Assembly (NCBI GenBank): GCA_030039035.1
Contig: JASHQQ010000133.1
Location: 1-60,967 of the forward strand
Length of the DNA stretch: 60,967 nt
Source of the DNA: Acidobacteriaceae bacterium
Lineage (GTDB): Bacteria; Acidobacteriota; Terriglobia; Terriglobales; Acidobacteriaceae
Direction of reading: 5' to 3'
A model generated the notes under the pieces. That model did not search any database. It was not told where the DNA came from and saw nothing but the letters and a program-made list of their open reading frames with translations. A program made the translations under genes and the position numbers. Of the stretch, positions 43,509 to 52,467 are shown piece after piece. Position 1 is the stretch's first letter. Each line of letters begins with the position of its first letter.

Positions 43509-43617
43509 GGCTTCGCTGCCAAGGTCGGTACTTGCTATCCGTCCTTTTCTCGCCGCGACATTGCTCACCGTTGCGCACGGGAATTGCATCTGAAAAACTG
43601 GGGCTTGGGTTGCGGCC

Positions 43618-43899
43618 ATGGTTCTTCACTTCCTCATCCAGGGACGCGTTCAGGGGGTCGGTTTCCGCTGGTTCGTGCAGCGTGAAGCCAGCGAGCTCGA
43701 GCTGCGTGGCTGGGTGCGCAACACCGAGGACGGCGACGTGGAAGTCGTTGCCGCAGGAGCCACCGACGACCTGGGCGAGCTGCGCGCCAGCCTGCGCCGC
43801 GGCCCGCGCGGAAGCCGTGTGGATCGCGTCATTGAGCATCATCTCGACGAAAAGGAAGCCGAAGCGCTGGAGTCGTTCACGATCGAGGGGGCGTGGTGA
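43618..43899 (+). CDS. acyP: Acylphosphatase
   Basis: 93 residues, full length for the family. The start MVLHFLIQGRVQGVGFRWFV contains the phosphate-binding loop and catalytic Arg17; Asn35 lies in LRGWVRNTEDGDVEVVAAG. Hydrolyses acyl phosphates such as acetyl phosphate or carbamoyl phosphate. Cytosolic. It is 110 bp after marR and 195 bp before apt on the same strand. Confidence 0.96.
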   Translation: MVLHFLIQGRVQGVGFRWFVQREASELELRGWVRNTEDGDVEVVAAGATDDLGELRASLRRGPRGSRVDRVIEHHLDEKEAEALESFTIEGAW

Positions 43900-43905
43900 A
43901 CGAAA

Positions 43906-43935
43906 GGGACCAGGGTCCAGGGATCAGGGGTCTGT
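43906..43935. repeat. CAGGGATCAGGGG-type repeat after acyP
   Basis: GGGACCAGGGTCCAGGGATC then AGGGGTCTG, related to 3733-3792. It begins 6 bp after the acyP stop. Confidence 0.65.
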
Positions 43936-44057
43936 AGACCGTCAGAGATCGAGGGATCCCGGAACGGCGACGCTGTAAACTGAATTCTGGCTCATGATTG
44001 GCAGTGCATGGTTTGGTCTTTGTCGTCCGTATGATTGACCGCACTTGCTCTCGATTT

Positions 44058-44093
44058 GATCCCTGACCCCTGACCACTGACCCCTGAGACCCC
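44058..44093. repeat. Inverted copy of the CAGGGATCAGGGG repeat directly before apt
   Basis: GATCCCTGACCCCTGACCAC then TGACCCCTGAGACCCC, ending 1 bp before the apt ATG. It occupies the place of a normal Shine-Dalgarno sequence, so apt has no visible purine-rich ribosome binding site. Confidence 0.7.
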
Positions 44094-44642
44094 ATGCCCG
44101 ACGCCCAAAAGCCAGTCAACGTCGAAGCGCTCAAATCGCTGGTGCGCACCGTGCCCGATTTTCCCCGGCCGGGAATTCTTTTCTACGACATCACTACGCT
44201 GCTCAAGGATAAGACCGGCTTCGCGCAACTGATCGACGCGTTGGCGGCGCACTATCTGGCGCGCAAGATCGATCTGGTGCTGGGTATCGAGGCGCGCGGG
44301 TTCATCTTCGGGCCGGCGCTCGCCTACCGGCTCAATGCGGGATTCGTCCCGGTGCGCAAGCCGCGCAAGCTGCCCGCCCCGGTGGCGCGCGTAACCTACG
44401 ATCTCGAATACGGCTCCGACACGCTGGAGATTCACCTCGACGCCATCGCGCCCGGCCAGCGCGTGGTGCTGGTCGACGACCTGCTCGCCACCGGCGGCAC
44501 CATGGAAGCCACGGTGAAGCTGGTCAGGCAGCTTGGCGGCGAGATCGCCGGCCTGGCCTTCGCCGTGGAGCTCGATTTTCTGAAGGGCCGCGAGCGGTTC
44601 AGGGAGTACGACGTCTTCAGCCTGCTGCACTACGACGAGTAG
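44094..44642 (+). CDS. apt: Adenine phosphoribosyltransferase
   Basis: Salvages adenine to AMP with PRPP. 182 residues: [52 protein letters not shown], then the PRPP-binding loop [16 protein letters not shown]. All family signatures are intact and length is normal. The ATG follows a pyrimidine-rich inverted repeat rather than a Shine-Dalgarno, so translation efficiency or the exact start is uncertain, but [20 protein letters not shown] is a typical N-terminus. Confidence 0.96.
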   Translation: MPDAQKPVNVEALKSLVRTVPDFPRPGILFYDITTLLKDKTGFAQLIDALAAHYLARKIDLVLGIEARGFIFGPALAYRLNAGFVPVRKPRKLPAPVARVTYDLEYGSDTLEIHLDAIAPGQRVVLVDDLLATGGTMEATVKLVRQLGGEIAGLAFAVELDFLKGRERFREYDVFSLLHYDE

Positions 44643-45125
44643 CCATGCAGCCCGGCTGCCCCGGCAAGAGCAGAAGTTCCTTCCTCGACGCTCTTTTCAG
44701 CGGCGCCGGACCTGCCGCGCATCCGGAGCCTTTCCCGACCACAGAGTTGCGAAAATTTGCTGACCGCCGTGCCCGGGTTCTGATAGATTATTTTTCTCTT
44801 TCATGAGACGATTCACGGCCGTTTTGCGCTTTCCTTCTATAGGGTGCGAAACGTGAGCAGACTCCCCTCTTTCCGCCGCTGAATCAAGGGCGATGGCACT
44901 TCAGGAAACGGTGTAACCGGGGCTGCTTCCTCGATTCCGGCGCGACGCGCCCCGGCGGGGAGCGCCTGCCATTTGCAGGCTCCATTCGCCCCCGGATCAA
45001 GGACTTCCTGAGGTGCGTCGGGAAACCGGCATTTCCCCCGCGTCGCGCCGCGACGAAACGAAACTAGAGAACTGTCCACTACTGGGTAAGGCCGCGAGAC
45101 CGGCAAAAGAAAAATGGAGGTTCTT
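44643..45125 (+). other. Long leader region upstream of the repeat protein gene; possible structured RNA
   Basis: 483 bp without a gene. The part from about 44830 to 45110 contains several short stems: GGCGC-GAC-GCGCC near 44938, GCCTGC-5 nt-GCAGGC at 44964-44980, and CGTCG-5 nt-CGACG near 45043. I do not recognise a known riboswitch consensus. GGAGG at 45116-45120 sets the start of the following gene at 45126. Confidence 0.4.
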
Positions 45126-48100
45126 ATGCGATCCGATATGTCGAAAGCCGTCCAAATCGTCACCACGAGCCTGTTCCTTGCTGCCGCGGCCACGGGTAGC
45201 GCGCTGGGCGCGACATTTTCGGTCGGCGGAACTCTCTCCGGCCTGAACAAGGGCGCCACGGTCATTCTTGTGAACGAAGGCGCAGACGCCTTGACCCTGA
45301 AGACCGACGGAAGCTTTTCCTTCTCCACCAAGTCGGCGACCGGCGCCGCTTATGACGTGACCGTTCATACGCAGCCCAAGGGCCAGCTCTGCACCGTTGC
45401 CAACCCCTCGGGCAAAGTGGCCAAGGCAAACGTGACCAACATCAAGGTCACCTGCGTAGACGCATATATGATCGGCGGCGATATTACCGGCCTCGACGCA
45501 AAAGTTCCATTGACTCTTCTCGACAACGGCGGTGACGCCCTTCGCTTCGTACTCCTCACCAGCACGACGAAGCCCGTGCCCTTCACCTTCAAGACGCCTG
45601 TCGCGTCCGGCGACAAATACGATGTCACCGTCGGCACACCGCCCACCGGCCAGGTTTGCACCATCGCCAAGGCGTCCGGCACCGTTGGCAAAGCCAATGT
45701 GACCAATGTCGCCGTCACCTGCGTGCAGGGGTACACCGTCAGCGGCTCGGTGACGGGCCTCGAAAATGGCAAATCGCTGACACTCTTCGACGACGGCGGC
45801 AACGCGGTCACAATCAAGGGCACGACGAGCGGAAAAGCGAACTTCACCTTCACGGACGCGCTGCCCAACAAGGCATCCTATGACGTCACCATCGACACGC
45901 AGCCGGTGGGCGAAAACTGCACAATCGCCGACGGAAAAGGAACAATCGCCGTAAAGAATGTGACCAGCGTGGCCGTCACCTGCAAGGTGAACGCGGTGAC
46001 TGTCGGCGGCACGATCGACGGGCTGAAGAAAAGCGCCAAGCTCGTTCTCGAAGACAACTCGACCAACCCGCTGACCATCATCGGCAGCGGCACCGGCAGC
46101 CAGAAGTTCACTTTCACGGCAGGCCTGGCCAGCGGCTCCAACTACGATGTGACCGTCGAAACCCAGCCGGCAGGAGAGCTGTGCACCGTCGCCAAGGGAA
46201 CGGGAAAGGTGGGCACGAGCGACGTGACCGACGTCGTCGTCACCTGCGTGACGGGATTCACGGTCGGCGGCACCATCACCGGGGTGAAAACCGGCCTGAA
46301 GATCACCATCGAAAACAACGGCGGCAACGCGACGACGCTCAACGGCACCGCCACCGGAACCGTGGCCTTTACCTTCTCTGCCGACCTGTTGAACAACGCG
46401 ACCTACGACGTATCGGTCAGCGTTCCTCCTTCGGGCGAAAGCTGCGTGGTTAGCAAGGGCTCGGGCAAGATCCCCGGCGCCAATGTCGCCGATGTATCCA
46501 TCGCCTGCAAGCCGTCAACGGTGACCACCTTCTCCATCAGCGGTACGGTCAGCGGCCTCACCAGCACCGCCAGCTCCGTCACGCTCAAGAACGGCACGGC
46601 CACGCAGACTGTCACTTATCCCGGCACGTCGTTCTCCTTCACCGGAATCGCTTCCGGCTCCTCGTATGCGGTCACGGTGGTCACGCCGCCCACGGGCGAA
46701 ACCTGCACCGTCAGCGCCAACGGCTCGGGAGTCTCGATCACCGCCAACATCACCGGCGTCGTCGTCACCTGCACGGCGAGCGGGAGCGGCGGAGGCGGCA
46801 GCTTCTGGATTCCCTACTCGGCGAAACCGATACCCAACACCAACGGCGGCAGCCTCGGCCTGTTCGTGATTCCGTCGAACAAGATCTCGACGATGACCGC
46901 GCCTACGCCCGCGACAGCCCAATGGATCGTCCAGAACGAAGCCACCCAGCTTCTTGCCCTCGGCGTGAATTACACGGTAAATAACAACGTTCTCAGTTTC
47001 TCGCCGCAGTTCATGATGTACGCGGCCACCACCTCGGGAGGTACCCCGGTGACCCAGATCTACGGGCTCACCCTCGACGACACATCGAGCGTGCCGGTCC
47101 CAACCCAGATCGGGGATCTGGCGCTGCCCTCCACGCAGCAGATCTGCAACTGGTTCCAGTCGCAGACCAGCCTCTCCGACCCCACCACGGTCTTCGTGAT
47201 CCTTGAGATCGCCTCCGCTTCCGGCGGCGCATTCGCTTGCGTCGAAGGGCCGTTTACATATGAGGTGGTCAATTACACCGACTCCGCCAGCCGGGCGCCG
47301 GGTACGCTGCCGATCAACCCGGGCATCGACGGAATCTTTTCGCTCTACAACGACGGTTCTCTCGTCGGGTTGTATCTCTTCGAGCCGCCCGGCGTCAGTG
47401 GAACGCTGGAAGCCAACTCGGTTCCATGGACGAATTTCGGCGGAGTGAATTCCAGTTACAACTACTCGCAGACGACTCAGCCCGGTACCGGAAGCGTAGG
47501 GAATCCGTTCATCATCCCGCTGCCCACGGGGTCGCAGTCGGTCACCCTCACGATCTCCGGAACCGCGACGGTCAACGGCGCGACACACGGACCTGGCGAT
47601 GCGGCGCCCACCGGCTCTGCCTATCCCGCGCAGTTTGCCTCCTCAGGCGTCGTGGTCATTGGAGCCTTCACGGACAGCTCAGGAAACGTTCTGACCTCGG
47701 GGGCGACTCCCGTCATCGCCGTGGGCTCAGGGGGGACGTTCCTGGTGCCCACCGGAGCTGCCCAGTTGCAGTTGGGCATCGATTCGCAGAACTCCGGCTT
47801 CCCGTCGAATTCCGGGTCGTTCTCCGTATCGGGCTCGGTCACCGGCACTGGCTCCGTGAACCTGTATACATACGATGCCGCGAGCAGCTCGCTCTCCTCT
47901 CCCACCGCGTTGCTCACGGACGAGGCGGGTTTCCTGCCCCTGACCACTGCGCAACTCGGCGGTGGAACCACGTTTGGCGCCGAGGCGGCGTACTTTACCG
48001 CAACCACCCCGGGAACGACGGAAAACCCCGAGGGGACTACGACTCTTTACCGCATCGCCAGTTCTGACCCGACGGCCGCTCCCGCGCCGGTTCACCAGGG

Positions 48101-48953
48101 AAATATCGGGAGCTACGTGACCGATCAGAACAACCTCTATTTTGCCGACGTCACTTCGACCACCACCACCGATCTTTATCAGGTTGCTCTCGCCGGTGGA
48201 ACGCCCACGGAGCTTTTCACCGGACCGGCGACCGTCACCACCGGGGGCGATACCTACAATATCGAGTACCAGTTGATCGGAACCAACGAGTCCCTGCTCG
48301 CTTTTGAAACCTCAACCTACTCGGGGACTACGACCGGCACAACCGCCAACCTGTACACTCTGCAGGTTGGCAAGGAGTTGGGGAGCGCGACATTATTGGC
48401 CGGCCCCTTCAACAACCAGATCCTGAGCGCGTTCCTGGCGGCTGCAACCGCGGGCGACGCGACCACGAACGTGCTGTTCGCCGACCTTGTCGACAACACG
48501 TACAACAACGAAGGCGAAGTCACCAGCGAAACCGAGTCGAGCTTCTCGATGGCGCTCGATGCGACTTCCGCACCCGCTCCGACCGCAAAGTCGGTCTACG
48601 AACCGCTGGGGATCGGAGACGCCTCCAATATCAGCGTCTGGCAGGCGACCGGTATTACCGATACGAGCGGCGGATGGGGCGGGGGAACGGCCAACGTTGT
48701 CGATGTCGGCACGCTGGCGGATACACCGCTCACAACCACCGGGGGCAGCAACTACCAGTTCGCGGCCGGGTATGTCGGAGCTCTCGATGTCGGGCTCACC
48801 GGCGACAACGCCGGCGTGGGAATCATCTCTCCCTCGTTTCTGACCAACCCCGCCCTCGCCGCAACCGAACCTGTGATTGGCGCGGCCCTCGACCTGACCA
48901 AGGACTACATTCTGACCATCGACTGGGCGAATACCGACATCGGCCCATATTGA
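45126..48953 (+). CDS. Large secreted protein with six Ig-like cysteine-paired repeats
   Basis: 1275 residues from ATG 45126 (GGAGG at 45116-45120). Signal peptide VQIVTTSLFLAAAATGSALGA. Six tandem domains of 83-91 residues begin at 45216, 45465, 45732, 45996, 46257 and 46530. Each has [FYV]-x-[VI]-[GS]-G-x-[LIV]-x-G-[LV] at its start, a central NGG-like turn, YDVTV, PxGxxC and a closing VTC, so each has two cysteines. A GSGGGG linker then leads to about 720 residues with no recognised family (SFWIPYSAKPIPNTNGGSLG onward), rich in Thr/Gly/Ser, partly propeller-like. Likely a cell-surface or extracellular protein; function unknown. Confidence 0.85.
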   Translation: MRSDMSKAVQIVTTSLFLAAAATGSALGATFSVGGTLSGLNKGATVILVNEGADALTLKTDGSFSFSTKSATGAAYDVTVHTQPKGQLCTVANPSGKVAKANVTNIKVTCVDAYMIGGDITGLDAKVPLTLLDNGGDALRFVLLTSTTKPVPFTFKTPVASGDKYDVTVGTPPTGQVCTIAKASGTVGKANVTNVAVTCVQGYTVSGSVTGLENGKSLTLFDDGGNAVTIKGTTSGKANFTFTDALPNKASYDVTIDTQPVGENCTIADGKGTIAVKNVTSVAVTCKVNAVTVGGTIDGLKKSAKLVLEDNSTNPLTIIGSGTGSQKFTFTAGLASGSNYDVTVETQPAGELCTVAKGTGKVGTSDVTDVVVTCVTGFTVGGTITGVKTGLKITIENNGGNATTLNGTATGTVAFTFSADLLNNATYDVSVSVPPSGESCVVSKGSGKIPGANVADVSIACKPSTVTTFSISGTVSGLTSTASSVTLKNGTATQTVTYPGTSFSFTGIASGSSYAVTVVTPPTGETCTVSANGSGVSITANITGVVVTCTASGSGGGGSFWIPYSAKPIPNTNGGSLGLFVIPSNKISTMTAPTPATAQWIVQNEATQLLALGVNYTVNNNVLSFSPQFMMYAATTSGGTPVTQIYGLTLDDTSSVPVPTQIGDLALPSTQQICNWFQSQTSLSDPTTVFVILEIASASGGAFACVEGPFTYEVVNYTDSASRAPGTLPINPGIDGIFSLYNDGSLVGLYLFEPPGVSGTLEANSVPWTNFGGVNSSYNYSQTTQPGTGSVGNPFIIPLPTGSQSVTLTISGTATVNGATHGPGDAAPTGSAYPAQFASSGVVVIGAFTDSSGNVLTSGATPVIAVGSGGTFLVPTGAAQLQLGIDSQNSGFPSNSGSFSVSGSVTGTGSVNLYTYDAASSSLSSPTALLTDEAGFLPLTTAQLGGGTTFGAEAAYFTATTPGTTENPEGTTTLYRIASSDPTAAPAPVHQGNIGSYVTDQNNLYFADVTSTTTTDLYQVALAGGTPTELFTGPATVTTGGDTYNIEYQLIGTNESLLAFETSTYSGTTTGTTANLYTLQVGKELGSATLLAGPFNNQILSAFLAAATAGDATTNVLFADLVDNTYNNEGEVTSETESSFSMALDATSAPAPTAKSVYEPLGIGDASNISVWQATGITDTSGGWGGGTANVVDVGTLADTPLTTTGGSNYQFAAGYVGALDVGLTGDNAGVGIISPSFLTNPALAATEPVIGAALDLTKDYILTIDWANTDIGPY

Positions 48954-48970
48954 TACCGGAAAATGTGAAC

Positions 48971-49000
48971 GTCAGGAGCTTCGCGCCCAAAGCTCCTGAC
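48971..49000. terminator. Strong hairpin after the repeat-protein gene, without U-tract
   Basis: GTCAGGAGCTT (48971-48981) pairs perfectly with AAGCTCCTGAC (48990-49000) across an 8-nt loop, 18 bp after the stop. There is no T-run, so it may act as a transcript-stabilising stem or Rho-assisted terminator rather than an intrinsic one. Confidence 0.55.
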
Positions 49001-49119
49001 GAGACAACCCTAAGTCGAAGGCGGTCGCGGAAAGACGCAGCGGAGCGACGATCTCGCGGACGGAAGCGCCTTCGCCGGCTTTCCTCGCGTGGAGTCCGCG
49101 ATTCCATTTCGGGACCGCG

Positions 49120-49833
49120 ATGGCAGCCGTCCCTTATCGGAAACTGCAGGAAGCGGATCTTCGGCGATTGACTCAAGCTTTTCGCGCCCGAAGCGATAGG
49201 CTCGCATACATGCAGCCAGCGGATTCATCGGCGACTCCCTCGTTCTCCGGCCTGCTCGCCGCTCTGACGGCGCCCGCGCAGGCGAGGGAACCGGATCTGG
49301 ACGATGGGCTCGCCGACGACATCGCCGAGCTGAGCTACGAGCGGGCGCTTCGTGCCCAGGCGCGCCGCGAAGGATCGCCGGAAAGCGTCCGGGGCGAAGA
49401 AACGGAAGCCGCGGGAACCGGTTCCGGCATCTCTTCGGCGTTGTTCGTGCCGCAACCCGCGGATCCGGCGGTGGAGCGCGCGACCGATGCGGAGAGAGTT
49501 TCTATCACCGAGGCCGATCTTCCGCCCGGCGATCGCCGGACCAGGAGTGATCGCATCACGCTTCGCATGAGCCGCCCGGAGTTCTTGCAACTGCGCGCCC
49601 GCGCGGCCGAATCCGGGCTGACGGTATCTGCCTATCTGCGTACCTGCATCCTCGAGGTGGAAAGCCTGCGCGCGCAGGTAAAGGACGCGCTGGCGCAGAT
49701 GAGCGGGCAGGAGATGCGCGGCAAACCACAGCCCGCGCCGGCCCGGCGCCGATTCGGGCCTATGGCGGCGCGCCGCTGGGGAACGATGCTCTTTTCGCAC
49801 CGGAAAAGCCGCGAGCGCGCGGAATGCGCCTGA
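49120..49833 (+). CDS. CopG/MobC-like conserved protein of unknown function
   Basis: 237 residues; ATG 49210 (MQPADSS) is an alternative start giving 207. After a disordered acidic part (DLDDGLADDIAELSYERALR) a predicted ribbon-helix-helix-like region occurs: SDRITLRMSRPEFLQLRARA, AESGLTVSAYLRTCILEVES, followed by a coiled-coil-like LRAQVKDALAQM. This resembles MobC/CopG relaxosome accessory proteins, yet no relaxase or plasmid function is near, so a chromosomal DNA-binding role is more likely. C-terminus is basic (PARRRFGPMAARRWG). Convergent with a HAD nucleotidase gene. Confidence 0.7.
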   Translation: MAAVPYRKLQEADLRRLTQAFRARSDRLAYMQPADSSATPSFSGLLAALTAPAQAREPDLDDGLADDIAELSYERALRAQARREGSPESVRGEETEAAGTGSGISSALFVPQPADPAVERATDAERVSITEADLPPGDRRTRSDRITLRMSRPEFLQLRARAAESGLTVSAYLRTCILEVESLRAQVKDALAQMSGQEMRGKPQPAPARRRFGPMAARRWGTMLFSHRKSRERAECA

Positions 49834-49851
49834 AGGCGGCAGCCTGCCGTC

Positions 49852-50331
49852 TTATGCGCGGACGTCGATGCCCATCGCCGCCATTTGCCGGATCGAGTCA
49901 TTCGCCGCGACGTGCTGGATGAAGATGCCGCCGGCCTGCTCCCAAAGGTGCTTGTACTTGAAGTAATCGTCAACGAGAATGTCGCCGGGCTTTTCCAGAT
50001 GAAGGAACTTTTCCTTCGAGCGGCACGTGATCATCCTCACGCCGGGAAAGTGCTCCCTGGCCCACGCGACCTTCTGGGGCTCGGCCCATGCGCCGTGCGG
50101 ACATCCGGTGAGAATGATTGGCTTGAGGTGGGCGACTGCGCTGTATAGCTGCAGGGCGTCGGGCAGGAGAGCGAGGTTGCGATAGAAGTTTTTCTGCCCG
50201 CGAATCCTTCGCCAGAATTCCGGGGTTCCGGGAGAGTTTTCCGCTTCCCGGGGGTGCTGCCCGAAGAGGGCTCGTGCGGCAGAGTCGAAATCGGCGAGGA
50301 CGCCGTCGCAATCGAGGAAGATCTGACCCAT
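49852..50331 (-). CDS. HAD-superfamily 5'(3')-deoxyribonucleotidase-like protein
   Basis: 159 residues. The catalytic Asp7/Asp9 are in IFLDCDGVLADFD, motif II threonine in PIILTGCPHG, Lys in motif III (VAWAREHFPGVRMITCRSKE) and acidic motif IV in DILVDDYFKYKHLWEQAGG. The layout matches NT5C-like 5' nucleotidases that dephosphorylate deoxynucleoside monophosphates; phage-related members are common. The start MGQIFLD is tight against motif I. 50 bp downstream of the mini zinc-binding protein gene on the same strand. Confidence 0.88.
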   Translation of the reverse strand: MGQIFLDCDGVLADFDSAARALFGQHPREAENSPGTPEFWRRIRGQKNFYRNLALLPDALQLYSAVAHLKPIILTGCPHGAWAEPQKVAWAREHFPGVRMITCRSKEKFLHLEKPGDILVDDYFKYKHLWEQAGGIFIQHVAANDSIRQMAAMGIDVRA

Positions 50332-50380
50332 CTTCCAGATTATCAGGTCCGCCTATTTCAATCTGGAGCTCATCGGCGCG

Positions 50381-50563
50381 TCATGCTGCCGCCAGCTCGG
50401 TTTCCAGCAGGGCGAGTTGCTGTGCAAGGCAATCTTCACCATGCCGGTTGTGGAAATGCAGGCGTTGGAAGTGACCGTCCTTTTCGATCTTGACCGGGGC
50501 CAGATCATCAAGCTGGATCGCCCCGCCGCAGAGGTCGCAAAATTTGATTCCTTCGATGCTCAT
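50381..50563 (-). CDS. Small Cys/His-rich (probable zinc-binding) protein
   Basis: 60 residues with an excellent AAGGAGG Shine-Dalgarno 5 bp before ATG 50563, which supports a real gene. FCDLCGGAIQLDD gives CxxC; QRLHFHNRHGEDC adds His-x-His, His and Cys, so a compact zinc site of Cys/Cys/His/Cys type is likely. No hydrophobic segment. It is upstream of the HAD nucleotidase by 49 bp and probably co-transcribed. Family not recognised; it could regulate or chaperone its neighbour (inference). Confidence 0.75.
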   Translation of the reverse strand: MSIEGIKFCDLCGGAIQLDDLAPVKIEKDGHFQRLHFHNRHGEDCLAQQLALLETELAAA

Positions 50564-51014
50564 ATGCCCTCCTTCCCGAGCAAATCCAGCATCACTTCTT
50601 CAAACACGGCACGGTGCGGAAAGTGTCGCTGTGCCTCTATTTTCGGCGGTTGCCATGTGCGAACCATCGCACGTTGGTGGGAGCGCGGGCACAGAAATGG
50701 CCATGCATCGCTACAGCGTTTGCGGGGGGCGAAGAATCTGCGGTTGCTTCTCCCCTTTTGTCTGATACGTGACTCCGGCACACCTTGATAGTGTTTTGAG
50801 TCTGCAGTTCGCATCACAAACAGGCTGTCATCCTGAGCGAATTCCGGGGCGTTTTGCGCCAAAATGAGTCGAAGGATCTGCCCTGGAAGGAGCCTGCGCC
50901 CGCTTCCCGGCGTGTCACCCTTGGCCGCAGTCGAAGGATCCGCGGTTGTATTTTCATGGTCTCGGGCGGAAACCTGTTCCATGCCCGGCGGCGATCGTTT
51001 CTTAACGAACTCCG
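50564..51014. repeat. Intergenic region with dispersed CTGTCATCCTGAGCGA / GTCGAAGGATC repeats
   Basis: About 450 bp with no supported gene. GCTGTCATCCTGAGCGAATT at 50823 and GTCGAAGGATCTGCCC at 50869 form one repeat unit. GTGTCACCCTTGGCCGCAGT plus CGAAGGATCC at 50917-50945 forms a related one. These are words of a multicopy intergenic repeat; a relative is at 3878. A minus-strand ORF (50560-50982) only translates the repeat. Confidence 0.7.
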
Positions 51015-52313
51015 CTAGGCCTTGGCCGAAATCTCGCCGATGGCGCGGACGAGTTTATCCAGATCGTCGGTTGTCGTGTAGACGTGCGGCGTAACGCGCA
51101 CGCAACTGATGTTCTCCCAGACGATGCCGACGGTGTGAATCTTGTAGTCGTTGAAAAGCCGGTTGGCGAAATCGGAGGGCGTCATACCGTCGATGCTGAC
51201 ACCGCAGATGGCGCAGGAGAACCGCGCGTCGAGCGACGTGTGCAGCTTGACTTTTGGCATCGACTGCACGCGCGTTGCCCAGTAATCCTTGAGATAGCGG
51301 ATGCGCTCTTCCTTGCGCTTGCTGCCAATCCCCTCGTGGAAGTTGATGGCTTCGCCGATGCCCTCCTCGATGGGGAAGCTGCGTGTGCCCAGATCCTCGA
51401 ACTTGCGTATGTTGGAACTGTGCGGATCGCCGGCGCAGACCAGCGGCCAGACTTTCCCGATCTTGTCGGCCTGGATCCACATCATGCCGGTGCCGATGGG
51501 CGCCGAAAGGAATTTGTGCAGGCTGGTGCCGAAGTAGTCGCAGTGCAGGTCGGGGATCCTGAAGTCCATCAGGCCGAAGGAATGCGCCCCGTCGGCGAGC
51601 ACTTCGATGCCGCGCGGATGAGCCATGTCGGCGATCTTGCGCACCGGCATCGTCTGGCCCACCCAGTTGATCATGTGCGTGACGTGAATGAGCTTCGTGT
51701 TCGGAGTGATCGCTTCTTCGTAAGCCTTCACGATCTGCTCGTCGTCCTCGATGGGAAAGTCGAAGCTGATCTGCTTGTAGACGATGCCCTCGCGCAGGGC
51801 CCGCTGGCGATAGGCCTCGATCATGTGCGGATAATCCTGTTTGGTGCCGATGACTTCGTCGCCGCGCTGGAGCGGCAGGCCGAAGATGATGGTATTGAGC
51901 GCCTCGGTCGAGTTGCGGTCGACGGCGATCTCGCCCGGCTGCGCGCCGGCCAGCCGCGCCAGCCGTTCGCGCAGCGGCTCGCGGCCCTGGTCGAGGATGC
52001 CCCACATGTAGTATGACGGCCCTTCGTTCGAGAGCTCGTTGTAGCGCGCCACGGCCTGCTGCACCACCAGCGGCGCCGGCGAAACCCCGCCGTTGTTCAG
52101 GTTGATCAGGTTGGGATTGACCGTGTAGGCGCGCTGGATCACGCTCCAGTAATCCTCGTCCTGCGCGGCCAGTTCCGGACTGAGGTGCGCGATGCGCGTC
52201 GAGGCCGCCGCCCATTCGGCCGCGTGCGCCTGGTGGAAAAGACTGTTGACGGAGAATGCGCCGGCCAAAGTGGCTGCCTGCTTGAGAAAGGTGCGACGGC
52301 CATGGAGATTCAT
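51015..52313 (-). CDS. Tat-exported class V aminotransferase (isopenicillin-N-epimerase-like)
   Basis: 432 residues from ATG 52313. A Tat signal (GRRTFLKQAATLAGAFSVNS) is followed by a PLP-dependent fold type I domain: INLNNGGVSPAP, DRNSTEALNTIIFGL, HVTHMINWVGQTMPV, Asp241 and His244 in LADGAHSFG, and PLP-lysine Lys267 in SLHKFLSAPIGTGM, then CVRVTPHVYTT near the end. Export of a folded PLP enzyme by Tat is in line with the family's periplasmic members. Amino-acid desulfuration or epimerisation is possible; the substrate is unknown. The open frame extends 12 codons upstream. Divergent from proline dehydrogenase. Confidence 0.92.
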   Translation of the reverse strand: MNLHGRRTFLKQAATLAGAFSVNSLFHQAHAAEWAAASTRIAHLSPELAAQDEDYWSVIQRAYTVNPNLINLNNGGVSPAPLVVQQAVARYNELSNEGPSYYMWGILDQGREPLRERLARLAGAQPGEIAVDRNSTEALNTIIFGLPLQRGDEVIGTKQDYPHMIEAYRQRALREGIVYKQISFDFPIEDDEQIVKAYEEAITPNTKLIHVTHMINWVGQTMPVRKIADMAHPRGIEVLADGAHSFGLMDFRIPDLHCDYFGTSLHKFLSAPIGTGMMWIQADKIGKVWPLVCAGDPHSSNIRKFEDLGTRSFPIEEGIGEAINFHEGIGSKRKEERIRYLKDYWATRVQSMPKVKLHTSLDARFSCAICGVSIDGMTPSDFANRLFNDYKIHTVGIVWENISCVRVTPHVYTTTDDLDKLVRAIGEISAKA

Positions 52314-52467
52314 ACACAGCAATGTAGGCGCTTGCGCGCGCGGATTCAACAGGAATCAACAGCAACCGGCAGTGCGTCGCCCGTCACACGTCGCCGCGGG
52401 CCGCTGTGCGAGAATGGGGATTCCGGCCAGGCGCGACGGCGCGCGGCGTGGCCGGAAGGATCGCTCC

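Noticed and set aside
44830..45060. Cyclic-di-GMP (GEMM) or cobalamin riboswitch
   Set aside because: I could not match the conserved core words of either class, so it is left as an unnamed leader.
50560..50982. 140-codon minus-strand ORF in the intergenic repeat region
   Set aside because: It translates the CTGTCATCCTGAGCGA/GTCGAAGGATC repeats and has no domain features.
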